Under the pieces are notes generated by a model. The model ran no database searches. It worked only from the letters and a program-made list of their open reading frames with translations, and was not told the origin of the DNA. This document shows positions 53,628-63,186 of a stretch of DNA of 64,000 bases, piece after piece (the stretch's first letter is position 1; each line of letters starts with the position of its first letter). The translations under genes were made by a program, and so were the position numbers. The DNA is from Vulcanisaeta distributa JCM 11213. GTDB lineage: Archaea; Thermoproteota; Thermoprotei; Thermoproteales; Thermocladiaceae. The stretch is from contig BBCS01000001.1 of assembly GCA_001316125.1 (NCBI GenBank), forward strand, positions 310,001 to 374,000, in the 5' to 3' direction.

Positions 53628-53983
53628 CCCCAGAAGTAACTTCTGCCCCCAGAAGTTAATAAAGTCATCTTGGTAGATACATAATCATATCCATGCATTG
53701 AGTCGCCACAGCACATTGTTTAATTATGCATTAAAGCATGAATAGAAATAAGATAATGAAGGTTATGCAATAATAATACTGGAATTAAGGTCTATACTAT
53801 CCTTCATAATAACTTAATAATAACTAGTGAATTATAAAATGAATGATTTAAGGTTCATTACCATACCAAGCATTTACCAGTGAGTTAAAGGCTTCGGGGC
53901 CTATGATGATCGCAGATAGAATAGGCATGCCAGTACCCGAGACCGTGATTAAGTCCAGAAGATTAAAGGTGAAGGTTATTAAG
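53628..53983. other. Gap with no confident gene
   Basis: 356 AT-rich bases. A 31-codon plus-strand ORF from ATG 53903 (MMIADRIGMPVPETVIKSRR) runs to TGA 53998 and overlaps the next gene; I cannot support it as real. No RNA gene or repeat is seen. Confidence 0.4.
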
Positions 53984-54358
53984 TCATGTTCTCCTTGAAC
54001 CCCCCCTGGATCTTTTACCTCTGCCCTGGCTCTTAGGCGTCTCCTCGGTCTTTCTATCCCTATTCATCGTGAGGTAATTACTTATTATTTCATAAGCGAC
54101 CTTAGGATCAACAACACCCACCAATCTCCTAGCTAGCTCGGTCTCGCCCATGTACTCAAGCCACTGAACAATATGCCCTTCCCTCAAGTGATATTCAAGG
54201 GCCTTAGAATCAACACTAAGAAGCCTCTCAAACTCGCTCCTCAACTCATTAACGTCGTGAGCCACACCTATGATTTTATCAAAGGATTTGAAGTAAAATG
54301 GCTCCTTACCAAGGGACTCGCCACCCCCCCTCAACCCAGTATTGATACCCATTAGCAT
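53984..54358 (-). CDS. Small helical protein with basic tail
   Basis: 124 residues. The middle (SFDKIIGVAHDVNELRSEFE, then LREGHIVQWLEYMGETELAR) is helical with a conserved-looking HxxEGHxxxWL pattern that I have seen in uncharacterised archaeal helical proteins; I cannot name it firmly. The tail is Arg/Lys/Gly-rich (KSQGRGKRSRGGSRR), suggesting nucleic-acid contact. Confidence 0.45.
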   Translation of the reverse strand: MLMGINTGLRGGGESLGKEPFYFKSFDKIIGVAHDVNELRSEFERLLSVDSKALEYHLREGHIVQWLEYMGETELARRLVGVVDPKVAYEIISNYLTMNRDRKTEETPKSQGRGKRSRGGSRRT

Positions 54359-54460
54359 TGGCTACAACCCGGCTATATAAATGTTGCCTTTTCACGTTCA
54401 ATCACTCATTAAGTACACCGTTAACCCAATGAGCAGTGTATGAGGAGACTTAATGCCAGT

Positions 54461-54973
54461 TCACTCCTCGTCTGGGTCCCTATACTCAATGTATATATCG
54501 TCGGGTCCATTAACAACAACCCTGAAGTAATCACTACCAACCCTCAACCTACCACCATCCCTATACACGTAAGTCACCTCAACATGTAAATCACCAACAA
54601 CATCAATGAAACCCCCCCTCCTAAGGACCTCACGCAGAATATCCTCAAAGGAAGCATCACCACCCACCCTAAAGACTATAGGCGGTATGTCCAGACCAAC
54701 ATCGTAAATCACGAGGCAGGGATCACGAAACATAGTGCCCTCCTTACACTCAATGCCAAACTCCCTAACAATCCTAACAGCCAACCTACGGGCAAACCTA
54801 CCAATGTTCAAAACAACACCACGATAATTACGGTAAGCACCAAGGTAATCAACATACAAAACCCTCAACAAACTCAACAAAGCCTCAGCCTGCCTCTTAC
54901 CAATCGGAGCATCAATAATAAAATCACCAAAGGCAACAACAAACCTCGACTTACCCATCAAGGAATTAAACAC
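54461..54973 (-). CDS. Uncharacterised protein
   Basis: 170 residues, alpha/beta, acidic at the end (EYRDPDEE). Text such as FVVAFGDFIIDAPIGKRQAE and GDASFEDILREVLRRGGF gives no family. Frame intact; a seven-C run lies at 54614. It is on the same strand as the previous genes and may share their transcript. Confidence 0.45.
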   Translation of the reverse strand: MFNSLMGKSRFVVAFGDFIIDAPIGKRQAEALLSLLRVLYVDYLGAYRNYRGVVLNIGRFARRLAVRIVREFGIECKEGTMFRDPCLVIYDVGLDIPPIVFRVGGDASFEDILREVLRRGGFIDVVGDLHVEVTYVYRDGGRLRVGSDYFRVVVNGPDDIYIEYRDPDEE

Positions 54974-55096
54974 AACCAGGTATAAAAATTAATTCCACCC
55001 CACCAATTACAGCGGTTAAGTGTGAGTGTATAAAGATCGAGCAAAGGAATTGAGAGATTAAATTCAATACCACTTAGTAGGCATTGCGATCGATTT

Positions 55097-55300
55097 TCAA
55101 AATATGGAGTATCGATGTAAAATGACGACAATAGGCTCAGTCAACGGGTGTATCCTCGAAAAATCAAGCTTTACAAGATCCTGGGCAGTGGATGAAGGCG
55201 TAACCTGTCCATCAGAAGTCTCCCTAACCTCAACAACATCCCCATCCTTAACGGTTAAGAGAGCTCAGGGAATTATCCCACTTACTATGGGTTACTGCAT
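55097..55300 (-). pseudogene. AbrB/SpoVT-like antitoxin remnant
   Basis: From ATG 55300 the minus frame reads M-Q-stop-PIVSGIIP-stop-ALLTVKDGDVVEVRETSDG and continues to TGA 55097-55099. PIVSGIIP followed by LTVKDGDVVEV is the swapped-hairpin pattern of AbrB-type DNA-binding antitoxins. Two in-frame stops (TAA and TGA) interrupt it. No toxin partner is visible. The flanking bases 54974-55096 and 55301-55371 hold nothing else I can support. Confidence 0.35.
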
Positions 55301-55371
55301 GTATTGTATAAATAGCCATAGCGACCTAGGCATTCTTAATATACTTCCTAATATATAGAGTATAAAGTTAA

Positions 55372-55650
55372 TGGTAAAGAAAATAGCTATTGATTAAGAT
55401 TCAGTATTACAATCTTTTTGAAACTTGTTTTCAATCTCTAAGTTTCACGGCTACCGAAATTGCGGCTTTAGTTACGTTAAGCGGTGCTGCGGCCTTTGCA
55501 TATGGTTCGGCGTCTCTTTCAGTCGTTCTTGCAGCACTCGGTGTTGCGTCTGCGGCGTATGCGGTTTATGAGTTCTCGCTTAAGGTAGCATCGAGTGGTG
55601 GATATTATAGATATATCGAGAGGGGTTTTCATCCTAAAATTAGTGCTTAG
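55372..55650 (+). CDS. Small hydrophobic protein, membrane-active candidate
   Basis: The open frame starts at TTG 55390, but an ATG at 55372 joins it if one T is removed near 55389, giving about 92 residues: MVKKIAI, then SFTATEIAALVTLSGAAAF, AYGSASLSVVLAALGVASAA, and a polar end SSGGYYRYIERGFHPKISA. Two glycine/alanine-rich helices could insert in a membrane. After TAG 55648-55650 the same frame stays open (GGWLYVLYAGINAILYLET), adding a third hydrophobic helix. It lies beside the McrBC-like locus on the other strand. Function unknown; holin- or bacteriocin-like is speculation. Confidence 0.4.
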
Positions 55651-55722
55651 GGCGGCTGGTTATACGTATTATATGCAGGTATTAACGCGATACTATATCT
55701 GGAAACCGTCCTTACTATTCAG

Positions 55723-57061
55723 TTATGACTTATCATTAGTCATTTGGAATATTAAATCGAGTACATCCTTTAATCTCCCTTTAGCCACATCTCGTACTTT
55801 ATAAATATCATCAGACTCGCCAGGGTCTATCTTAACCATGAATAATTTCCTGCCATTATCTAGCGTTATCTCGACATGGCCGCTATTCTTCATTAAATCC
55901 CAAAGCCTTACAGTTGCCCTATCTTCCTCGTCGTATATCCTTTTCGTATTCAAGCCTGGAAACACCAGTATTCCGAGATCAGCATTATACTCATACATGT
56001 AAGCCATGACCTTATACCTACCAGCGGTTATGTATGTGGGTAACTCAGAAAACTTGCACTCAATAACTATCGTCTTACTATTACCATTAACCAATGAAAC
56101 ATCAGGTCGACCCCTCACCTTAATTGCTAAGTCCTCATTCGAATCAACAGCCCTTATATTCGAGTTCTCTAACGGCTTATTAAAGATCACATTGATGGTA
56201 ATTCCATCCCTCACCAACTCCAGGACTCTAGCCCTTCTCCTAGTTACCTTGTAACCCCTGCTGAGGAATATGTCAAGCACAAGCATATAAACGAATATCT
56301 CATAAAGCCTCCAACCAAGCAATACCATGTCACGATCACTAACCCTGCGCCTCAATGACGCATAAATCCTCCCCCCCCTAGGAATAAACCTACTTAGTAA
56401 GTAAGCATCATAAGCCTCTAACAACCATGACGGCGCATAAGGCATTAACCTCCCAACCTCCAGCACAATATCCTCATGACCATACCTAACGTTCGCCGAT
56501 GGTAACCTCTTAACTAATTGGCTCAACCTTAATCGTCTCCTTCGTAGGTCTTCAACCTCATTACCTAATTCCCTACTTAATTCGTTGCTGGCACTATTCT
56601 TCACGGCATTTTCATACCAATCAATCACGTATTTAGTGGACTTAAGTACTCATCGCCATCTCCCTAAGCAATAGGTACTCTGGTGACCTAATGGTTGGTA
56701 GGTAGGTTAATGATGAATAAAGCCTGGCAGGATACGTAATTACTGTACGCGGAACATCAAGAACACCCCATACCTGATTATCAACGACTACCCTGAACTC
56801 CCTATACCTAATATAATCATTGATAGCCTTCCTTACTGCATTAATGACATCATTAACAGCGATATTACTCATTGACACAAATAAGTAATTTCTCGTTAAT
56901 TCATCAACAAGCACACGTTCACCACTTGAAATACGGCCAAGTAGCACACGCAAGATCCTAGAGGACCTGCGTAAACCATAATGCTCCAGGTAATACCTAC
57001 CAACAAGAATCGATAAATTTCTAATCCTCCTTACCCTCCTAGAAACCCCCCCTTCACTCAT
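55723..57061 (-). CDS. mcrC: McrC-like nuclease subunit
   Basis: Two frames (break near 56635) form about 440 residues. The N-terminal domain is helical/basic ([30 protein letters not shown]), and the C-terminal half has a PD-(D/E)xK nuclease core: [10 protein letters not shown], then [14 protein letters not shown], the D and ExK separated by about 13 residues. McrC supplies DNA cleavage to the McrB ATPase in type IV restriction of modified DNA. It follows the McrB-like gene by 5 bases on the same strand, as expected for a partner. Confidence 0.72.
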
Positions 57062-57066
57062 ACCAA

Positions 57067-58762
57067 TTACTTCCCACCAACACTTATAAGTCTCTTCGTA
57101 ACCTCATCAACAACTCTCCTAAACCTCTTAACAGGCTCACCAACAACAATACCTAATGACGACTCAAGATAACTCACGAAATACTCAAGCACGCTCTTCT
57201 TATCATTAACATCCAACAACCCCCCCTGACCAACAGCATTATCCAACAACTCAACAGCCAACTTAACAGCACCTGGAGAAACACAGGGCGGCTTATCACG
57301 AAGCTGTCCACGAATCTCCCTAACAAAGTCAGCAATAAGCTTCTTAGACTCCTCACTCAACTTTAAATGATTAGTTTTGTCCAGGAATTTCCTAACATCA
57401 CTATCACCCTCAGGGCATTTAATGTTCATCAATATAAATCGCCTAAGCGCCGCCTCACCTACAATGAATAAATTCCTAATATCAACAACATTCATAGTAC
57501 CTATTATCCTAATATACCTCAGGGGGGATAACTAGGATCATCATACTTATCCTTAGCCAACTTAAAGTTTTCAAGAAAATGCTTAGCCTCCCCCATCGAT
57601 TCTCTCTCCATGTCCCTCAATCTCACTAACAAGGTCAATAGGAAGCTCCCAGTCACTGGGATTGGGCGATCTAAATATTGCGAAGAACTCGCCAAAGGCT
57701 TATCAACATCAGCCCTATTAAGCTCATCGATTATAACGAAGAACGGCCTATTATCACCATTAATGAGCCTCTCAACAACCCTATTATAGGCCTGAATAAG
57801 CATGCCAGCCCTCCACTTAACAGAACCCTCCTCAAGAGTCTCACCACCAATTACATCACGCCTAAACCAAAGGGCATTGGCAACCCTAATCATATAACCA
57901 CCATCACCACCTAACTCCTTGGCAACCCTAACAGCCAAACTAGTCTTACCCACACCAGGAGGACCAACAAGAAGAACATTACCAAACTGCACAGCATTAA
58001 TGAACCTACGAATAAACATTTCATCAAGGTAAAGTTCCTTAGATATTCTATTAACAATATCATCAATACTCAATTCCGAAACTTTAAATTGTTCAGAAGG
58101 TTTTACATTACTGTAAAAATCAACCATGGATCTAACCTCTTTGTCATTATTAAGTATGGCACTAATACTTTGCCAAACCTTTCTTAATAACTCCTCTTTG
58201 GAAAAGCACGTATTTCCCTGTTTCGGTACATTATTATTAATAATATTGATAATTTCTTTATTAACAATTTTATCTTTCAACGTCTTAATTAATTCGTCCT
58301 CACTCTTCCATCTAAAACCTGGATCCCTTAAAAGGTCTCTAATGCCTTGATCAAGCCATAAAACCCTCATCCTCCATCTAATCACCCAATGGCCTTGATC
58401 CTCCTTCCAATACTTAAAGTTCCTGAAGGCATCGAGTGTGACATCAGTTACTAATCCAAAACCAATAATCCCGACCTTAATTATATGAAAAAGGGCAATA
58501 ATAGGTCTTGCCTCATTAACATCCCTTAGCTCCAACTTAATATTACCACCTTCCTTATTTATCTTGAATAAAGCATTAACGTACTTATCAACAAGGCCCT
58601 TAAATGGAAACCCCGTACTCTCGCTAAGACCCTTAATACTTATGGGGGCCACTAGCCCTATCACCCCCAAAGCACGTAACCAACCTCACCCTCAACAGAA
58701 TACCTAAGAGACCAAAACCAATGCTCAGCATTACCAGGAAAAACACAAACAAAAGGCAACAC
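57067..58762 (-). CDS. mcrB: McrB-like AAA+ ATPase with EVE-like N-terminal domain
   Basis: About 560 residues in four pieces. The N-terminus from GTG 58762 ([29 protein letters not shown], then [17 protein letters not shown]) has the feel of an EVE/ASCH-type modified-base reader. The AAA module follows: Walker [33 protein letters not shown], Walker [16 protein letters not shown] and, after an indel, AFGEFFAIF, as in McrB and MoxR relatives. Sensor 1 is [14 protein letters not shown] with [10 protein letters not shown] six-C run at 57519 splits off the C-terminal third; four C restores [13 protein letters not shown]. Breaks also lie near 57690 and 58665. Confidence 0.72.
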
Positions 58763-58951
58763 AACCCTACCCCCCCCTCTCCCCTAACCCCACTCAATAA
58801 CCCTACCCCAAATCATCAAAACCACCAAACACCGACCTATAAACAAACCAACCCATCAACAACCAATCACAAACAATTATATTAAACTAACTTTCAACCC
58901 TAACTAAACCAAGATATAAACAAACACAACAACTACTAACCCACATTACCA

Positions 58952-60021
58952 CTATGCTCTCTTGGAGAATATCTGGTTCGGTAAGTTCTTGATAACCACG
59001 GGCTTCGCAATGTTCCTTCTATTCTCTTTAGAGATTATCGTGCATTAGCGATTATTTGTGAGATCCCGCGGAAAACGGCGATAATCCTTCTATTCTCTTT
59101 AGAGATTATCACGGCGTTCTTCCCCCCCAGGAAACCGACCGTCTACATCAACAAGCCTTCTATTCTCTTTAGAGATTATCCTGCAATGCCCTGTACAGCC
59201 TCGGTAACTCGGCATTGGCTAGGTCCCTTCTATTCTCTTTAGAGATTATCGGCAACCGCAACCGTTTGTCCCTAGAGGGTCACCTCTAGGGACTCCTTCT
59301 ATTCTCTTTAGAGATTATCCATCACTAGTCACCTGCTGCGTGTTGGGGGTAAGTAACATCAATTTTCCTTCTATTCTCTTTAGAGATTATCGTGGTATCA
59401 CACATTAGGGAGATGATTGAGTCGTGCAAAAGGTCTCCTTCTATTCTCTTTAGAGATTATCATTGGGGTCAGCACGTACATATGCGGGACTAGGGAGACG
59501 CTCCTTCTATTCTCTTTAGAGATTATCTATTATAATGCAACCACCGGGTTTGCGTTTAGAAACTGCGGTTCACCTTCTATTCTCTTTAGAGATTATCCCC
59601 TCGGCCTAGTGACTGCCGAGGAGGTGGAGCAGTGGCTAACCTTCTATTCTCTTTAGAGATTATCGCTTAAGGAATATCTCCCTGACGAGAAGATTATTGC
59701 GATCTTCCTCCTTCTATTCTCTTTAGAGATTATCAGCTACCTTGGTTACGCTGTAGGGTATGTCACTAAGTACTGCCCCCCCCTTCTATTCTCTTTAGAG
59801 ATTATCGCGGTGAAATCGATTACGTGGGGGTCGACATAATGCCTAACTGCACCCTTCTATTCTCTTTAGAGATTATCTCAGCACGCATGAATGTCTTAAT
59901 CACGTGTATTATGTGTTCATCTAGTGCCCTTCTATTCTCTTTAGAGATTATCTGACGACATTTTGAATTCCCTGCACCAAACTTGTGAATGCATCACCTT
60001 CTATTCTCTTTAGAGATTATC
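58952..60021 (-). CRISPR. CRISPR array, 15 identical 25-base repeats plus one degenerate
   Basis: The repeat begins CCTTCTATTC and ends TTAGAGATTATC on the plus strand. Starts: 59015, 59086, 59156, 59226, 59295, 59367, 59437, 59503, 59573, 59640, 59710, 59782, 59853, 59928, 59997. Spacers are 41-50 bases, all different. Read on the minus strand the repeat ends ATAGAAGG, like the 5' tag of crenarchaeal crRNAs (for example ATTGAAAG), so transcription runs right to left. A degenerate copy at 58952-58973 lies at the far end, as usual for the oldest repeat. I compared no spacers with any sequence. Confidence 0.97.
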
Positions 60022-60056
60022 CGAGGCGTTACTTTATATATTTGCTTATAAGTTTT
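60022..60056 (-). promoter_or_regulatory. CRISPR leader-proximal promoter
   Basis: On the minus strand AAAAACTTATAAGC (60056-60043) is a BRE/TATA-like element about 25-30 bases before the first repeat, so transcription would begin at or just inside the array. The leader continues to about 60207, the end of cas6. Confidence 0.5.
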
Positions 60057-60207
60057 TCTTCGCGTGGGTTTGTCTATCATCGGAACGTTTATGCTCACGG
60101 ACATGCACGGCACGTACCCGCTCCCACGGTCAGTACAACACTGATAATACATGTTCTGATTGCTACATTCAATCCCACATAAACGCAGGTCTTCCCACGG
60201 TTGCGGT

Positions 60208-61055
60208 TTATCGGCCTCTCGATAGGCGCTTAATATCCACGACGTCGGCAACCACGTAACCGAGGCCCAATGTCCTATTTTTGCCTACGCCATAGGCATT
60301 GGCAACATCGAGGAGGAGCCTAAATAGGCTGGGTCTGTCCGTATAGGTGATGTACTCGGCAGTACCCTCAAAGGCGGGCATCCTCCTACCCCCCCTACCC
60401 AGGTTAAGAACTAACCTCCTAACCCTCATGCCGAGGACCTCCGTGTTAAAGACTAGTCCTTAATAAAACCCTTAAGGTCAACATTACCAATAACACCAAC
60501 CAAAGACTCACCACCCCCCCTACCAACCAACAAATCAACACCCCCCCTCAAAACCCTAGCAAGGGTAAGACCAGCCGAAGACAAAAACCTAGCAGGACTA
60601 GGCCAAGAAACATAATGACTCCTAAAGATGAAGGACGTAGGCCAAAACCTAACACGCCAACGAACAACAGCCCCCATAATCACTATCCTCATACATGCCT
60701 AACCTGACCTCATCAACCTCAGCACTAACTACCTTAATGACCTCACCATCACTCAACTTAAGCTCACCCCCCCTAGTAAATAAACTAGGTACGGCAGAAC
60801 AATCAATTTCAGAACATATCAAGGAAACCCTAACATTATAGGGCTCGCTGGGCACGAGCTACTAGCCACATTACCCCCCCTAAAGTCGAGTATTGGAGAT
60901 GCTGTGAATGGCTTCTCCCTAGCAGTATGAGGCACATTAAAGCCAGCACCACTAAGTACCTCACTAATTAAACGATTAACAAAACGACCACACCACGTAT
61001 TAAACCTAACCTCCCAATCAACGGTAAAAGCAATTTTTATAAGCAGACCAATCAT
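60208..61055 (-). CDS. cas6: Cas6 crRNA-processing endoribonuclease
   Basis: Four frames give about 275 residues. The start is IKIAFTVDWEVRFNTWCGR (a ferredoxin-like first strand). Later, WRVRFWPTSFIFRSHYV leads to the C-terminal RAMP domain with PAFEGTAEYI and the glycine-rich loop GVGKNRTLGLGYV, the Cas6 hallmark. Breaks are near seven-base runs at about 60870, 60770 and 60545 and near 60445. It cleaves pre-crRNA inside the repeats. It is the gene closest to the array and last in the cas operon. Confidence 0.85.
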
Positions 61056-61286
61056 TGTATAACTATGCTATACCTGCTAATAAGTATTTCAGGCAGGGAA
61101 GGAAATCCGCTATTCGAACAATAATAAAATGTTTAAAAAATAATAACGTTAAATGTAAAGTTTTGCTGGGAATTAATTTAATGGATTTGTGTGATAATAA
61201 TGTCATTGATAGTATTATAAATTTAATTTCGAATGGTAGTAAATGCATAATAATTACAGTTAGATTGTATGATGATTAAATTTAAA

Positions 61287-62365
61287 CTATAATTCTGTCA
61301 ATGTATTGACCAGACTTTTTATGGTGTCTGAGTGTATTATGCATGTTTCTTTTTTCTTTAAGAATTCTACAATTTCTCTGGTAATATTATATATGTTATC
61401 TTTTATCGTGTTATTGATTATTGCTTCGCTTAATTCTGCGAGAATGATAGGCCCGTCTTCATTCTTAAGGAAGCAATCATTAAGGATTCTCGGCCATTGT
61501 GGTATGTGGTACTTAATGTCTGAGATAGCTTTCAATAATCCCTCTATATTAATCTGGATATAATTTGGTATTCTCATGGAGTCTCCACTCTTTTCATAGA
61601 TCCATATTAGTGCATCCATGTTTTCGAATGCGTAGAGGGTTTCTCCAAAGGATAATGCTATTAATGGTGCTGCGAGGATTGGTATATCTAGATTAAATTC
61701 GTTATACCTATGTTCAAATGCCCTTTGCACCAGCACGATGTCGATTAAATCGGCCTTAACGGACGGGATTAATGTAACCATTATTGAGTTAATTCTATTG
61801 CCCTTATTGACCCTTAGCACAAATGATCCGTAGGCGAGGCCCATGTTAGCCATTAGGAAGCAGGTGGGGGGGCATATTGTATATTGTACATTTTTCTTAA
61901 CTACGTAATCCCTACTGAGGTATTTGCCGTAAATGGGGGGGCCTAACGGTAGGTATGCCGTTGGATTTACCCTGGATGATCTCCTGCCCTCATTACTGTT
62001 TGCTGCATGGTTTATGTCCGTGTAAGTTTTTATTGATTTGAATGCCGTAATTGATTGGCTTAATGACTTAACCCATGCGGGAAATGTCGGTTCATTAACA
62101 TTTGATGTCCAAACCTTCCTAAGGAATAGACCAATGGCTTCCCCCTTCTTAGCCGTTGACACACACTGTCCCTGCAATCTAACGAGTTCCCTCACAGCTT
62201 TACTCTCGTCTACATTTTCGTTAATGATGATCCTAAACCTCTCGCCAATCCTCTCCACGGAACCGCGCCTAGCCCCCCCGCCCAAACCAAGTACCTAACC
62301 ATGCCATGCATTATCAACGAATCCGTGACCAGGCTATGCCCTGGCGTATAAAGCTCAAGGGGCAT
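61287..62365 (-). CDS. cas8a2: Cas8a (Csa4-like) large subunit of type I-A Cascade
   Basis: About 358 residues. The corrected start is ATG 62365 (MPLELYTPGHSLVTDSLIMH), overlapping the cas3'' stop by 11 bases; the frame changes in the seven-C run at 62274. HSLVTDSLIMHGMVRYL, ERIGERFRI, LGPPIYGKYLS and CPPTCFLMANMGLAYGSF fit the archaeal Csa4/Cas8a2 family, recognised by pattern and by position after cas3''. It would recognise the PAM and support target DNA opening. The 231 bases between it and cas6 hold no gene I can support. Confidence 0.72.
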
Positions 62366-63182
62366 TACCCATCACCTTGTTGATAGCGTCCTTAATTTCA
62401 TTAATATCCACTGGCTCCGCACCTTTAGATACTCTCTCAACTATCCAATTTCCCTCATCCTTCATATCTCCGCTCCTAAGTACATTGGCGGCGATGGAAT
62501 CTGCCAGTGTTATTAAATGAAGCACTGACGCCACCTTGGCTCTACGTATGAGCATGTCCTCTAAAGGACCCACGCTCGCCCACGCAATCATGTCCTTAAT
62601 TGAATATATTATGTCATCAATTTTAATACCGTCGTTTAACCAATGGTCTATAAACTCCATAATATCATTCACGAACTCATCATTAATAAGTCCTTTTCTT
62701 ACTAGGAAGTTCTTTAGTAATTCATTAAACGTTTGCTTAACGTCACAATTAGGCTTAAGTTTGTCCTTAAATGTATCGAGTATCCTCCTGATGTTACTTA
62801 TTGTTAAGTACCTCTCACCTAATTCACCTACGTATATCCCCCCCATTAGGATATTTTCATGATGAAGAGTTACAGCCAATGAGAGGATCATTTTCACATC
62901 CTCAGGTCTTTTTCCGAGAATTTTATACATGGCATAGCCACTAAATATTTCGTGCCTAAAGTTCCTGGGACTCATCTCATACGCGTTTGTGAGTTTCCCA
63001 AGGTCATGAATAGCCAAGGCCACGGCTATTGGGTCGAATTCTAATTTCCCTAATACCCTATCCAATACCTTCTCATAATAAGGCTTAATGACGCTCCAGG
63101 CCGCCACAGTCGACTTTATATGGTTTTCATACCTCTCTACCTTCCCCCCCTCCTTATTATATGAATAGCAGACGTTCATCAA
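62355..63182 (-). CDS. cas3'': Cas3'' HD nuclease of type I-A CRISPR interference
   Basis: Intact 275 residues. HD motifs are NHIKSTVAAWSVIKPYYE (His), LAIHDLGKLTNAYEM (the His-Asp pair), FRHEIFSGYAMYKIL and TLHHENILMGG, all metal ligands of the Cas3'' HD phosphohydrolase. Type I-A systems have it as a separate gene from the Cas3' helicase, exactly as here. It cuts single-stranded target DNA. A seven-C run at about 62843 falls in ILMGGIYV. Upstream gene ends 4 bases before its start. Confidence 0.9.
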   Translation of the reverse strand: MMNVCYSYNKEGGKVERYENHIKSTVAAWSVIKPYYEKVLDRVLGKLEFDPIAVALAIHDLGKLTNAYEMSPRNFRHEIFSGYAMYKILGKRPEDVKMILSLAVTLHHENILMGGIYVGELGERYLTISNIRRILDTFKDKLKPNCDVKQTFNELLKNFLVRKGLINDEFVNDIMEFIDHWLNDGIKIDDIIYSIKDMIAWASVGPLEDMLIRRAKVASVLHLITLADSIAANVLRSGDMKDEGNWIVERVSKGAEPVDINEIKDAINKVMGNAP

Positions 63183-63186
63183 ATCA

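Noticed and set aside
55104..55358. Plus-strand ORF of 84 residues
   Set aside because: The minus strand reads as an AbrB-like remnant, which explains the same bases better.
55648..55650. Pyrrolysine or readthrough at TAG
   Set aside because: No pyrrolysine system is known in Thermoproteales and single-base errors are frequent here.
59417..60182. ORFs inside the CRISPR array
   Set aside because: They are made of repeats and spacers and have no protein character.
61055..61279. 74-residue plus-strand ORF between cas6 and cas8a
   Set aside because: AT-rich, opposite to the cas operon, no recognisable motif and no promoter evidence; it may be chance.
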